Counted from the first letter of the stretch, positions 50,301-58,599 are shown. The stretch: 64,000 nucleotides of DNA from Flavisolibacter nicotianae (GCF_003628535.1 NZ_RBCI01000003.1:620001-684000); one strand, 5' to 3'. Translations and numbers: made by a program. Notes: generated by a model not told the origin, from the sequence alone.

Positions 50301-51876
50301 GGAAAGCGAGGAACGTTTCCGCCTGATTGCCAATGCTACCTCGGATGCAATCTGGGACTGGGACCTGGTGCAAAATAAAGTGTGGTGGAGCGACAGCTTC
50401 TACAGCCGATTTGGTTTCGAGGATGCCGAAGCGGTCAACAACAGTTCTTTCTGGCTCACCCGCATTCATCCCGATGACCGGGAAGCGGTGAACCAGTCCT
50501 TGCAAAACGCAATCAATAACGGCGTAAAGGATTGGATGGCCCGTTTTCGTTTGCAAAAAGCCGACGGTTCCTATGCTGTGATCATGGATAAGGGAACCGT
50601 CCTTGTCGACAGCAATGGCACGCCTTACCGCATGGTTGGTGCCATGATGGATATTACAGAAACGGAAAGGGCATCGCAACTGCTGCAGGGCAAAAATGAC
50701 GAACTGGAGGCGCTGATCCAGGAGTTCGAATTCGTGACGGATTTTATGCCGCAGATGGTGTGGGCCACTCGTCCCGACGGCTACCACGATTTTTACAACA
50801 AGCAGTGGTACGATTACACGGGGCTGAATTTCGAACAGACAAAAAACAAAGGCTGGTCGCTGGTACTGCACCCCGACGACTACGAACGCACCTGGAAAGT
50901 ATGGCAGCATTCGCTGCAGACCGGTGAAGTGTATGAAACCGAGTACCGCATGCGCCGCCACGACGGGCAGTTCCGCTGGTTCCTGGCAAGAGCACTGCCC
51001 ATGCGTGACGAAAATGGAAAAATCCTGAAATGGTTCGGCACCTGCACCGATATCCACGACCAGAAAATGGCGGCCGACATTTTGGAGCAAAAGGTCCGCG
51101 AACGCACCGGTGAACTGCAGAAAGCCAATGCAGAACTGGAAGCCAGCAATACGGAATTGCTGCAGTTTGCCTCCGTAGCCAGCCATGACCTGAAAGAGCC
51201 GCTGCGCAAGATTCATATGTTTGGCAACCTGCTGAAAGACCGTTTCCTCACGGGGAACGACGCGGCCGCCGAGTATATGCAACGCATCATTACGTCTTCG
51301 GCACGGATGACAAGGCTGATCAACGACCTGCTCGACTTTACCCGCCTTTCTGTCAATGCGGAATTCGAACTCACCGATTTGAATCTGGTGGCGGAAGAAG
51401 TGCTGAGCGATCTTGAAATTGCCATCCGTGAAAAGCAGGCCATTATCGAAGTGGATACGTTGCCGCAGGCAGAAGTGATCCCGGGTCAAATCCGGCAGGT
51501 ATTGCAAAACCTGGTGAGCAATGCGCTGAAATTTTCAAAGCAGGATTGCCAGCCACAGATCCGCATTTTCGCCGAAAGTGTGGATACACTGGATATCGAT
51601 GCGCCGCCTTCGGAAAACGGGCCTTATGTGCGCCTCTGGATCACCGATAACGGCATTGGCTTCGACAACCAGTATGCCGAGAAAATTTTTACCATTTTCC
51701 AGCGCCTGCACTCACGGGAGAAATACGAGGGAACGGGCATCGGTTTATCCATTACAAAGAAAATTGTCGAACGGCACAATGGCCTGATCGCCGCCAACAG
51801 CGTAGAAGGAGAGGGCACCCGGTTTGTGCTGGTCCTGCCCAAAAAACAAACCGGGCAAACATCATCTGCCGACTAG
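47323..51876 (+). CDS. CheB-CheR-PAS-histidine kinase fusion protein, 1517 aa
   Basis: GTG start; no nearby ATG. Order of domains: CheB methylesterase at about 18-200 (catalytic Ser in IGASAGG, His in IIQHLSP, Asp in SGTGTDGSKG); CheR methyltransferase at about 215-480 (WGTACSTGEEAYS, DIDIDAIEFAS, then DLITCRNMLIYM); a heptad coiled coil near 650-720 with repeated EELQSSN; a PAS10-type domain; at least three further PAS domains (about 840-1240); HisKA with His1288 in ASHDLKEPL; and HATPase with NALKFSK, DNGIGF and GTGIGLS. No receiver domain and no membrane helix, so a soluble kinase. It follows the phytochrome by 30 bases and is its probable signalling partner. Confidence 0.92.
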   Translation: MVSSPEAKSRNTSLSANDHFVVAIGASAGGLEAIQEFFDNMPSNGNLSFIIIQHLSPDYKSLLVELISKHTFMKVREAAHNMPVEKNCVYVIPNDKLLTIRNGDLQLTEKKIEKAPNTAIDTFLKSLAEDQGNKAIAVILSGTGTDGSKGIQTIQHAGGMVLVQDPISAKFDGMPNSAIASGFADYILSPELMPEEIFNYIKERPVRLTTDGRPDESYLPEVLKLIEKSCTYDFTNYKTPTILRRIGRRMTQLGYRKFTDYLEFLRTSSEECKLLGKEFLIGVTKFFRDKAAFDSLRNDVLNEIVQSKKDGDIIKVWGTACSTGEEAYSIAILLNEIVQSSEKDIEIKVFATDIDIDAIEFASKGTYPAQSVAELDEHLVRRYFTQQDGTVTVIPALRKQIVFARHNILKDPPFIKNDLITCRNMLIYMNNILQRKVCSTLQFSLNTGGYLFLGPSEIPASARDSFQEINSKWKIYRKTGNDLAYNPERFPSTQAYKSQRELRFVGGKENTLAKELAEDFKSLLTEEYGFAAVYIDRNFDVREAVGDYKKYLSLPSKSINLQLLKMVRPEVSAALNTALRRVTKDGEKISLHNVRIRGDEGDRGVNIFIKAAGRDGYIMVSFSDNQETLTKTVHEYPQHPTSETAAYISELEDELKETRNNLQMAIESLETANEELQSSNEELLSANEELQSSNEELQSLNEELHTLNTEHQLRIKELVELNDDLNNYFRSTEIAQVFVDRNLRIRKFNPSAVQMINLIETDIGRPIEHISTNIRDYNLYSDILEVMKKSSVLEKEVQLGNGRTSLMRILPYLRQDRTTDGVVISFIDISNLKQRDNILKGVFNASPNAILAFDASRKEEQINGFTILRANYAAEALLGKEEKGYKGKNIREIYPDLLKRISFEQMVSIVETERPLQAEILLPTKNGQEEWFFTIATKMGDGIAMSLTNINEKKLAEEKFRRNYHELLKAKENYRRLNVELEEKVRERTFELSESEERFRLIANATSDAIWDWDLVQNKVWWSDSFYSRFGFEDAEAVNNSSFWLTRIHPDDREAVNQSLQNAINNGVKDWMARFRLQKADGSYAVIMDKGTVLVDSNGTPYRMVGAMMDITETERASQLLQGKNDELEALIQEFEFVTDFMPQMVWATRPDGYHDFYNKQWYDYTGLNFEQTKNKGWSLVLHPDDYERTWKVWQHSLQTGEVYETEYRMRRHDGQFRWFLARALPMRDENGKILKWFGTCTDIHDQKMAADILEQKVRERTGELQKANAELEASNTELLQFASVASHDLKEPLRKIHMFGNLLKDRFLTGNDAAAEYMQRIITSSARMTRLINDLLDFTRLSVNAEFELTDLNLVAEEVLSDLEIAIREKQAIIEVDTLPQAEVIPGQIRQVLQNLVSNALKFSKQDCQPQIRIFAESVDTLDIDAPPSENGPYVRLWITDNGIGFDNQYAEKIFTIFQRLHSREKYEGTGIGLSITKKIVERHNGLIAANSVEGEGTRFVLVLPKKQTGQTSSAD
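49270..49490 (+). repeat. In-frame heptad-coding repeat in the coiled coil
   Basis: The 21-base units encode EELQSSN-like heptads (ELQSSN, ELLSAN, ELQSSN, ELQSLN, ELHTLN) in a row, forming the signalling helix between CheR and the first PAS domain. This helix is typical of CheBR-PAS proteins; phase between heptads is kept without breaks. Confidence 0.75.
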
Positions 51877-52055
51877 CAATTTCATCGGCCACAACCGGCA
51901 GATTTCATGGCTAATATTTTTTTGGGACCGTGTTTAGGCCGCCGGCAGCCAGATGTGCTGCAGGCGTAAGGCCGTGTTTTTGACATTCGGAACAGCGTAC
52001 TGGTTTATTATTTGCATTTATAGCGACGAAGTGAAACCCGCTAACCAGAATTCGC

Positions 52056-55000
52056 ATGACAACGCACCTGAAAATTGGTCTCTTTTTTCTGTTGATCCTT
52101 CTCTTTTTTCAACACCAATCCTCTTTTGCACAATACTTCGGACGAAACAAAGTCCTCTACCAGAATTTTGATTTCCGTGTGTTGCAAACACCGCATTTTG
52201 AAATCTACACCTACCTGCAGGATAGGGAAAAGCGGAACCGCTTCACCGAACGTACAGAGCAGTGGTACAGTATGCATCGACGCCTTTTACAGGATACGTT
52301 TAAAGAACGTAACCCCCTGATCGTTTACAACAGCCATGCGCATTTTCAGCAAACACGTGCCATTGAAGGACAGATCGACGTGGGCACAGGCGGTGTGACC
52401 GAAGGGTTAAAGAACCGTGTAGTGATGCCGTTTATGGAAACCAACGCACAAACCGATCATGTGCTGGGGCACGAGCTGGTGCATGCGTTTCAATACCATC
52501 TCGTAAAAGATTCACTCACACTGAATGCACTGAACAACCTGCCGCTCTGGATGGTGGAAGGCATGGCCGAATATGTTTCTACAGGCTATCGCGATGCCAA
52601 CACGGCGATGTGGTTGCGAAGCGGTGTGGCGGCCGATAAGCTGCCCACATTGAAAGACCTGACCAACCGCCCCGACCTTTATTTTCCTTATCGCTGGGGC
52701 GAAGCGTTTTGGGCTTATGTAACCGGCCGTTTTGGTGATGAAGTTGTCAAACGCGTGTTTATGGAAACGGCACGAAGGGGCTACAACGAAGCCCTGAAAC
52801 GGGTATTGAAAATGGACGAAAAAGAATTCAGCCGGCATTGGCAGGAGGCCATTCGTGCAGCGTATGAACCTTACCGGGCAAAAACGTCCGCTACGCCCCC
52901 GGGCCAGCGCCTGGTGAGTAAGAGCGAGGGTGGGCGGCTCAATCTTGTTCCTTCTATCAGTCCCGATGGAAAGCACATGGCCTTTTGGTCGGAGAAGAAT
53001 TTGTTTTCCATGGACCTCTTCCTTGCCGACGCACAAACAGGTAAAATTCTGAAACGAATCACACGCAATTCGTTCAACTCGCATGTGGACCAATACAGCT
53101 CCTTCGAGTCATCGATCACCTGGTCGCCGGACAGCCATCAACTGGCATTTGTTGCATTTGCCGAAGGGCGCAATCGCCTGCTGATTGCAACCGTGGAAGG
53201 CAGGATCGAACAGCAGCTGGATATTCCCGGGGTAAACAGTTTTTCCAACCCCGCCTGGTCGCCGGATGGAAGCACGATCGTCGTTAACGGCCTGGTAGAA
53301 GGCCAGAGCGACCTGTATGCGTTTATACTGCAAAACAAAATCGTCAGGCAACTCACCAATGATGCCTATTCGGATTTTCAGCCGCAGTATTCTCCCGATG
53401 GAAAATGGATTGTGTTTGCAACGGACCGGCTGTCACTTGGCAACAACCTGTTGCAGCACGACTATTGGCACAACCTGGCGCTTTACAACCTGGCCACCGG
53501 TACTCTTACCAACCTTGATCTTTTCCCGGGTGCAAACAACCTCAACCCGGTTTTTGGCGTAGACAATGAGACCCTCTTTTTTTTATCGGACAGGGACGGT
53601 CTGCGCAATTTGTACAGCTATAACATAGCCTCCCGCCAGTTGAACCAACTGACGAATTTGTTTACCGGCATCGCCGGTATTACGATCTTTTCACCTGCAC
53701 TGAGCCTGGCCCGTAAAACGGGAGAGGTGGTTTACAGCTATTATGCTAACAATGAATACTCCATCAACAAAGCAAGAGACAAGGACTTCCAGCACCACAA
53801 TGTTTCTCCGGCCGATGTGGCCATGCAGGCGGCCGTTATGCCGCCTTTTACCCGGAATGGAGTAGACATTGTGCAAGCGAATATTTCCCGGCCTCCTGCA
53901 GTAACATCGGCGCAGGCAACTTCGGCAGAAGTGCCCTACCGTCCGAAATTCCAGCTCGACTACATTGGCAGCACCGGCGTGGGTGTGCAAACGGGCGGAC
54001 CTTTTGGGACCGGCCTGGCCGGCGGGGTAAATGCAATTTTTAGCGACATGCTTGGCAACAACCAGCTTTTTGGTGCGGTGTCGCTCAATGGCGAGATCTA
54101 TGACCTTGCCGGTCAGTTCGGCTATTTGAATCAAAAGAACCGGCTGAACTGGGGTGCCGGTATTTCCCATATTCCCTACCTCTCGGGTGCGCAGTACCAA
54201 TACCTTGACTCAATGCAAACGAAGAACGGCGATAAGGTGCAAGTCGTTAACAATTCACTCGACCTGCTGCGCACCTTCCAGGACCAGGTTTCCTTGTATG
54301 CTTCCTACCCGTTTTCAACCATTCGGCGCGTTGAAGCCGGTGGCTCTTTTGCCCGGTATTATTACCGGCTCGACCGCTACACCGAATACTACGACCCTGC
54401 CAACTATACCTACCTCGGAGGGAAAAAAGAAAAGCAACCTACGCCGTCGGGTTTCAATTTCGGCCAGGTATACACGGCACTGATTGGCGACAATTCATCG
54501 TTTGGCGTTGCATCGCCGTTGGTCGGCAGTCGCTACCGGCTGGAGGGAGCGCAGTATTTCGGAGTGGTAAATCTGACCAACGTGACGGCCGATTACCGGA
54601 AGTATTTCCGGTTTCAGCCGTTTACGTTTGCTACCCGCAACATGTATATCGGCCGCTTCGGGAGAGATGCGGAAAGCGGTGTGCTGCCACCGCTTTATCT
54701 TGGTTATCCTTTCCTGGTGCGGGGCTATGAAGCGTTGGCTTATGCCAACAACACCAGCCAGACCGCTGTTTCCATCAACGACCTGGTTGGAAGCCGCATC
54801 TATGTGACCAATGCCGAGTTGCGCCTGCCCTTTACCGGGCCAGAGCGCCTGTCGGCGATCAAATCGGGTTTTTTGTTGACGGAGCTAAACCTGTTTACCG
54901 ACGGCGGTATTGCCTGGGGCAATCGCAACCTGTTGTCGGAACAGGATAAAACAGGAGAGGTGCAACGGGCCTCCCGGTTTATTGTAAGCAGCGGCGTTTC

Positions 55001-55115
55001 GATACGGGTAAACCTGTTTGGGGCGCTGGTTGTCGAGCCGTATTATGCAATCCCGTGGCAGAACGGCGGCTTTGCGAATGCGTCGTTTGGATTGAACTTT
55101 ACACCGGGATTTTAG
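52056..55115 (+). CDS. HExxH peptidase-like domain with TolB-type propeller and C-terminal outer-membrane barrel, 1019 aa
   Basis: Signal peptide ending SSFAQ. The first 260 residues are a gluzincin-like domain with H139, E140 and H143 in HELVHAFQYH and the Glu in WMVEGMAEY (E168, 25 residues after the second His). Next come beta-propeller repeats of TolB/WD40 type (AWSPDGSTIV, QYSPDGKWIVFATDR, LFFLSDRDG), to about residue 610. From about 640 the sequence has strand patterns and ends in a barrel-like strand (GGFANASFGLNFTPGF), as in BamA-type surface antigens. Probably a surface-bound peptidase; its physiological substrate is unknown. No close neighbour on the same strand. Confidence 0.78.
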   Translation: MTTHLKIGLFFLLILLFFQHQSSFAQYFGRNKVLYQNFDFRVLQTPHFEIYTYLQDREKRNRFTERTEQWYSMHRRLLQDTFKERNPLIVYNSHAHFQQTRAIEGQIDVGTGGVTEGLKNRVVMPFMETNAQTDHVLGHELVHAFQYHLVKDSLTLNALNNLPLWMVEGMAEYVSTGYRDANTAMWLRSGVAADKLPTLKDLTNRPDLYFPYRWGEAFWAYVTGRFGDEVVKRVFMETARRGYNEALKRVLKMDEKEFSRHWQEAIRAAYEPYRAKTSATPPGQRLVSKSEGGRLNLVPSISPDGKHMAFWSEKNLFSMDLFLADAQTGKILKRITRNSFNSHVDQYSSFESSITWSPDSHQLAFVAFAEGRNRLLIATVEGRIEQQLDIPGVNSFSNPAWSPDGSTIVVNGLVEGQSDLYAFILQNKIVRQLTNDAYSDFQPQYSPDGKWIVFATDRLSLGNNLLQHDYWHNLALYNLATGTLTNLDLFPGANNLNPVFGVDNETLFFLSDRDGLRNLYSYNIASRQLNQLTNLFTGIAGITIFSPALSLARKTGEVVYSYYANNEYSINKARDKDFQHHNVSPADVAMQAAVMPPFTRNGVDIVQANISRPPAVTSAQATSAEVPYRPKFQLDYIGSTGVGVQTGGPFGTGLAGGVNAIFSDMLGNNQLFGAVSLNGEIYDLAGQFGYLNQKNRLNWGAGISHIPYLSGAQYQYLDSMQTKNGDKVQVVNNSLDLLRTFQDQVSLYASYPFSTIRRVEAGGSFARYYYRLDRYTEYYDPANYTYLGGKKEKQPTPSGFNFGQVYTALIGDNSSFGVASPLVGSRYRLEGAQYFGVVNLTNVTADYRKYFRFQPFTFATRNMYIGRFGRDAESGVLPPLYLGYPFLVRGYEALAYANNTSQTAVSINDLVGSRIYVTNAELRLPFTGPERLSAIKSGFLLTELNLFTDGGIAWGNRNLLSEQDKTGEVQRASRFIVSSGVSIRVNLFGALVVEPYYAIPWQNGGFANASFGLNFTPGF

Positions 55116-55331
55116 CGTGTTGCCGGGCCCGGGGAAACAATGAATTAATATTAGGTTCAGATTACGAGCAGGATGTTTGGACCAGGCAGGCGGAGGTGAA
55201 ACGGCTAATCGCTACCCGTTTGCTTCGCATCGTTTTTTGAAAAATTTTGATTGAATAGAATCACCGGACGTGCCTGTATGCGATGCTACCATTGCTGATC
55301 GGTGCACGGCCGGCGGTAAAAAAAATAAACC

Positions 55332-55562
55332 ATGACAAAGAAAGATTTCGAAACCAGCGAGAACATCGATCACGAAAAAAAAGAACACGATGTTCAAAAG
55401 CAAGAATCAGCCGGTGATCAAAAGGAGCAGGACGCAATTCGCACGACCAAAACCGAGGTGAAAAACGCCCATGCTTCCGGCGACGGCAGCTTTGGCAGCA
55501 ACGAGGGAAGATTACCCGATGAGGAAGAGCCGGAACAGTCTGTTGGCAACAACGTGTATTGA
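55332..55562 (+). CDS. Small hydrophilic protein, 76 aa
   Basis: MTKKDFETSENIDHEKKEHD... is rich in K, E, D, Q and S and lacks any hydrophobic core, probably disordered. The end is acidic and short (DEEEPEQSVGNNVY). It resembles in composition the small protein at 25172, though not in alignable order. Proteins of this type occur widely in Chitinophagaceae with unknown role. The stop faces that of uvsE with two bases between. Confidence 0.6.
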   Translation: MTKKDFETSENIDHEKKEHDVQKQESAGDQKEQDAIRTTKTEVKNAHASGDGSFGSNEGRLPDEEEPEQSVGNNVY

Positions 55563-55564
55563 TT

Positions 55565-56488
55565 TCAGGCCGCGAATTTTGCGAGCGGCGGGTCGCCGGC
55601 CTCCGGTTTGCCAAGCAGGCCTGCACGGTAGCGCAGCAGCGACAGGTCCTTCATTTTTGTTTCCAGCATGATGTCGACATCTTTTCCGTAGGTAGCGATC
55701 TTTTCGTGCACCCAGTCGGAGTGTGCTTCTTTTTTGGCCTCCGGGTTTTCGTTTTCCCTTCGCGAACTGGAGTAATGAAAGGTCGGCTTCACCATCCAGG
55801 TTTTATACGCAGTGTGAAAGGCTTCTTCTTCGGTCTGGCTGCCGGGGTGCAGCTTGTGATGGAAATAGTCGAACACGATGGGGATGCCGCTTGCCTCGTG
55901 AACCTGTTCGAGATCTTTCACGGTGTACAGGCCAGGCTTGTCGTCGTTTTCCACGGTAAGCCTAGCCTGCAGGTTGGGGGAAAGCAACCGGATATTTTTA
56001 GCAAAGCGCTTCAGTGTTTCGGCTTTGTTGCCATAGGCGCCGCCCACGTGAATATTGATCTTGTTCCAGGCCGAAGCCTGCAATCCCATCAGGTCGAAAA
56101 TTTCGGAATGCAATTCGAGGTCTTTGATGGTGTTTTGCAACGTAGCGCCTTCGCCGGCCAGTTTGTTGAACGGCCCGGGATGGCTGCTGACCCGGACCGG
56201 CAGTTTGCCAATGGCTTCGAGGATTTCTTTGATCCCGCTGAAATGCGGCAGGTCTTGCAGGCGGTATTCCGAAGCCCACGGAAACAGCTCCGACGTTACC
56301 CGGAAAACGGAAATGCCATTGGCGACATTCCATTGCATGATTTTATGAAAGGCCTGCACATTTTGAAAAGCAAGTTCCGACGCATAGGCCATCCCTTTTT
56401 CCAGGAATGTTTTCCGGATCATGCTCCGGTTGGTGGTGATGCCTTCATCGGCCAGAGTCAGATTGATGCATGCGTAGCCCAGGTTCAT
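55565..56488 (-). CDS. uvsE: UV damage endonuclease UvsE
   Basis: 307 residues, the usual length. The UVDE TIM barrel is visible from MNLGYACINLTL, then WNVANGISVFRVTSELFPWAS, VSSHPGPFN, NIHVGGAYGNK, LTVENDD, VFDYFHHKLHP and FHYSSSR, with metal-binding His, Glu and Asp in those motifs. It nicks DNA 5' of UV dimers and other lesions, an alternative to nucleotide excision repair. No signal peptide. Co-occurrence with a light-sensing operon 4 kb away is suggestive but not an operon link. Confidence 0.92.
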   Translation of the reverse strand: MNLGYACINLTLADEGITTNRSMIRKTFLEKGMAYASELAFQNVQAFHKIMQWNVANGISVFRVTSELFPWASEYRLQDLPHFSGIKEILEAIGKLPVRVSSHPGPFNKLAGEGATLQNTIKDLELHSEIFDLMGLQASAWNKINIHVGGAYGNKAETLKRFAKNIRLLSPNLQARLTVENDDKPGLYTVKDLEQVHEASGIPIVFDYFHHKLHPGSQTEEEAFHTAYKTWMVKPTFHYSSSRRENENPEAKKEAHSDWVHEKIATYGKDVDIMLETKMKDLSLLRYRAGLLGKPEAGDPPLAKFAA

Positions 56489-56675
56489 ACGTTAGAAACT
56501 TTTTCCAGCCAAGTTGGTTCAATTTTGACGCCAGAAGTTTTTGACAGAATTTTTGCCAAGACGCGGGAAAGCCAGGCAGGCCGCGTCTTTTGGCAGTTTC
56601 GGCCCCGGCCGGTTTCCTAACATTTTTTTCTGAAAAAGTACAGCCCGGCAAGTGCCACGGTAACCGGTTCTGTCC

Positions 56676-56683
56676 TATCTTTA
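56676..56683 (+). promoter_or_regulatory. -7-like box of the small ORF unit
   Basis: TATCTTTA differs from TAnnTTTG at one base; transcription would begin about 20 bases before the ATG at 56711. Confidence 0.4.
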
Positions 56684-56710
56684 GGCCTCACCAAAAAAAA
56701 GGAGGTATTC

Positions 56711-56758
56711 ATGAGTCTACAGAATATTCATGGGAAACCTTCGGTTGGTATCGCCTAA
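56711..56758 (+). CDS. Fifteen-residue peptide ORF with strong ribosome binding site
   Basis: The ORF encodes MSLQNIHGKPSVGIA. An unusually strong Shine-Dalgarno, AAGGAGG (56699-56705), sits five bases before the ATG, rare among the genes in this window. A promoter-like box lies upstream and a GC-rich terminator 45 bases downstream, with a TGCGC/GCGCA hairpin between. There is no run of one amino acid, so a classical attenuator leader is not indicated. It may be a tiny protein, a leader peptide or part of a structured RNA. Confidence 0.45.
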   Translation: MSLQNIHGKPSVGIA

Positions 56759-56802
56759 CCGGGTTGCTCCCATTCAAATATCTGATGCGCTAAAGGCGCA
56801 GG

Positions 56803-56831
56803 AAAATCCCGCTCTGGCGGGATTTCTTTTT
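56803..56831 (+). terminator. Terminator after the 15-codon ORF
   Basis: AAATCCCGC (56804-56812) pairs with GCGGGATTT (56817-56825) around TCTG, then CTTTTTC. It lies upstream of the transglutaminase gene. Confidence 0.8.
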
Positions 56832-56835
56832 CATC

Positions 56836-56843
56836 TAACTTTA
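56836..56843 (+). promoter_or_regulatory. -7-like box of the transglutaminase-like gene
   Basis: TAACTTTA lies 20-29 bases before the two candidate ATGs (56863, 56872) and directly after the preceding terminator. Confidence 0.4.
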
Positions 56844-56862
56844 GTAGAGCGTTGGTTTTTCA

Positions 56863-57885
56863 ATGGTTGTTATGAAACGGTGTGCAGGCCTCCTGATCTT
56901 TTTTTGGGCACTGGGTGCGCAGGCGCAAAAGCCTACGGCAAATTTTTTTGCCATTGACACCTATGTGCAGTCGGTGCAGGAAGCCAACCTCGATACACTC
57001 GCCGGTAAACTTATCTTCCCTTACACAACGGAGCTGGAAAAAGTGCGGGCCATCTATAGCTGGATCTGCCAGAACATCCGCTACAATGCCGACATCTACA
57101 AACCGCTTGCCCTGCGTGCCCGCTTCCGGCAGGAACCCCTCGATACAACAACGGAATGGAAGTCGGCCGATGAAATGGTAGCGCAAAAAGTACTGCGCCG
57201 GCGGCTGGCGGTTTGCGATGGGTATTCGCGGCTCTTCAAGGTTCTTTGCCAGTATGCCGGTGTGGAAGCTGTTGTGTTGAACGGCTATGTGCGGACTGAT
57301 TTTGACCGGGCTCCAGAACGCTTCCGCACCAACCACACCTGGAACGCCGTTCGGATCGACAGTGCCTGGCACCTGGTCGATGCTACCTGGGGCGCCGGCT
57401 ATATGACCTATGGCGATGAATTTGTACAAAAGCAAAACGACTTTTATTTTCTTACGCCACCCGACGAACTGATCCGCGATCATTATCCCGAAGACCTGCG
57501 CTGGACGCTGCTGGCAGCACCGCCGTCGCTGGCGGAGTTTCGCAAAATGCCCTTCAAAAGCAAGGCTTATGTGAAGTACGGGATCCATTCATACTTTCCA
57601 GCCTATGGACTGGTCGATGCGGAGCCGGGAGATACGCTGGTCTTTTCCATTCGCCTGAACGACGTAAAAAAGGCCCGGGCCATTTCACCGGATCCCTTTC
57701 TTGATACGGCCAGTTTTTCCCTGTCGCCGGCCAGTGTTTTTATTCGGCCCGAGAAAGAAGCCGGCGATTCGGTCTATTACCGTTTCGCGGTGGATGGGTC
57801 TACCCAATGGGTGCACCTGCTGTTCAACGATGACGTCATTCTTCGCTACCAGGTTCGCCGACGGCCTTCACTGGCAAGCAACTGA
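56863..57885 (+). CDS. Exported transglutaminase-like domain protein, 340 aa
   Basis: Signal peptide MKRCAGLLIFFWALGAQAQ begins at a second ATG (56872), which may be the real start. The papain-like core is visible: VRAIYSWICQNIRYNADIY, then the catalytic Cys in RRRLAVCDGYSRLFKVLCQYAG, His in RTNHTWNAVRID and Asp in WHLVDATWGAG. In bacteria these domains are usually peptidases or act on cell-wall peptides. The C-terminal 120 residues form a beta-domain (YGLVDAEPGDTLVFSIRL, VYYRFAVDGSTQWVHLLF). The 3' end overlaps the convergent Mut7-C gene by 18 bases. Confidence 0.83.
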   Translation: MVVMKRCAGLLIFFWALGAQAQKPTANFFAIDTYVQSVQEANLDTLAGKLIFPYTTELEKVRAIYSWICQNIRYNADIYKPLALRARFRQEPLDTTTEWKSADEMVAQKVLRRRLAVCDGYSRLFKVLCQYAGVEAVVLNGYVRTDFDRAPERFRTNHTWNAVRIDSAWHLVDATWGAGYMTYGDEFVQKQNDFYFLTPPDELIRDHYPEDLRWTLLAAPPSLAEFRKMPFKSKAYVKYGIHSYFPAYGLVDAEPGDTLVFSIRLNDVKKARAISPDPFLDTASFSLSPASVFIRPEKEAGDSVYYRFAVDGSTQWVHLLFNDDVILRYQVRRRPSLASN

Positions 57886-58599
57886 GCGGATACGTTCCAC
57901 AGAACGCAGCATGTCCTGGTAGTGTGAACCTTTCCAGTAAATTTTCCCGCAAGCGGTGCACCGGTAAAACTCTTCAAAGAAAAGCCGGGTCTTTTCCGGC
58001 AGCAATTCCACGATTTCATTTTTTGCAACAGTGGCAAGCAGGCCGTTGCAGGCAATGCACCGCATGAATGGTTGCAAATAATTGCATAGCGAAAAGCGAC
58101 TGATCACCTCCAACAGTTGTTCTTCGCTTTGCTGCGAACGAAGCCAGTAGCCCCACTGCAGCAGTTTGTGTTTAAGCAGGCCAACATCCCGGGTCAGCAC
58201 CACCCTGTTTTCTGTTGTGGCAATGGCTATGATTTCAGGGTCGTGCAGGTCGTTGCGGTAAATGGTGTCAATGCCCAGCATCCGGAGGCGTCTTGCCAGC
58301 CCGCCCAGGTGAACGTCGAGCACAAACCTCGCAGGCGACCCTGCCGGTAACTGCCGTTCATACGGAAAGACGTCGATTTCGTCGCCGGGCTGCAAGAGGT
58401 AATCAAACGGTTTTTCTTTCCCGTTCACAACGATCTTCCCCACTTCCACGTGTGGAACGCCATTGGCTTCGATGGCATCCTTGACTGACGAAGAAAAGCG
58501 GCAGGGAAAATCCAGCCGCGTATTTTTTTGCCGGGTACGCAGGAAATCATTCAGGCTGCCGTGAAACAGAAAACCGGTATGGAAGAACGGCGGTTGCAT
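57868..58599 (-). CDS. Mut7-C RNase domain protein with N-terminal ubiquitin-like domain
   Basis: 243 residues from MQPPFFHTGFLF. Residues about 5-80 form the ubiquitin-like part (FHGSLNDFLR, VEVGKIVVNGKEKPFDYLLQPGDEIDVFP). The rest is a PIN-like Mut7-C domain with DVHLGGLARRLRMLGIDT, VVLTRDVGLL and a four-cysteine zinc site split as MRCIACNG and YRCTACGKIYWKG. Mut7-C domains are predicted ribonucleases, by relation to PIN nucleases; their RNA targets are unknown. An upstream in-frame ATG (58647) would add 16 residues without domain similarity. It overlaps the transglutaminase-like gene tail-to-tail. Confidence 0.85.
   Translation of the reverse strand: MQPPFFHTGFLFHGSLNDFLRTRQKNTRLDFPCRFSSSVKDAIEANGVPHVEVGKIVVNGKEKPFDYLLQPGDEIDVFPYERQLPAGSPARFVLDVHLGGLARRLRMLGIDTIYRNDLHDPEIIAIATTENRVVLTRDVGLLKHKLLQWGYWLRSQQSEEQLLEVISRFSLCNYLQPFMRCIACNGLLATVAKNEIVELLPEKTRLFFEEFYRCTACGKIYWKGSHYQDMLRSVERIRSVACQ

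Larger units (their letters stand above)
56489..56862. other. 374-base gap holding a tiny transcription unit
   Basis: The stretch contains a promoter-like box (56676-56683), a 15-codon ORF with strong Shine-Dalgarno (56701-56758), a small hairpin and a terminator (56803-56831), then a second promoter-like box (56836-56843) for the transglutaminase gene. Confidence 0.6.

Noticed and set aside
55559-56620. 353-residue plus-strand ORF
   Set aside because: It is fully antisense to uvsE, whose catalytic motifs are clear.
56711-56831. Amino-acid attenuator leader
   Set aside because: The peptide has no run of one amino acid, and the downstream gene is not biosynthetic.
57868-57885. Overlap of transglutaminase-like and Mut7-C genes as a sign of error
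   Set aside because: Both reading frames keep full-length domains; short tail-to-tail overlaps also occur at the zinc-ribbon/thioredoxin genes.
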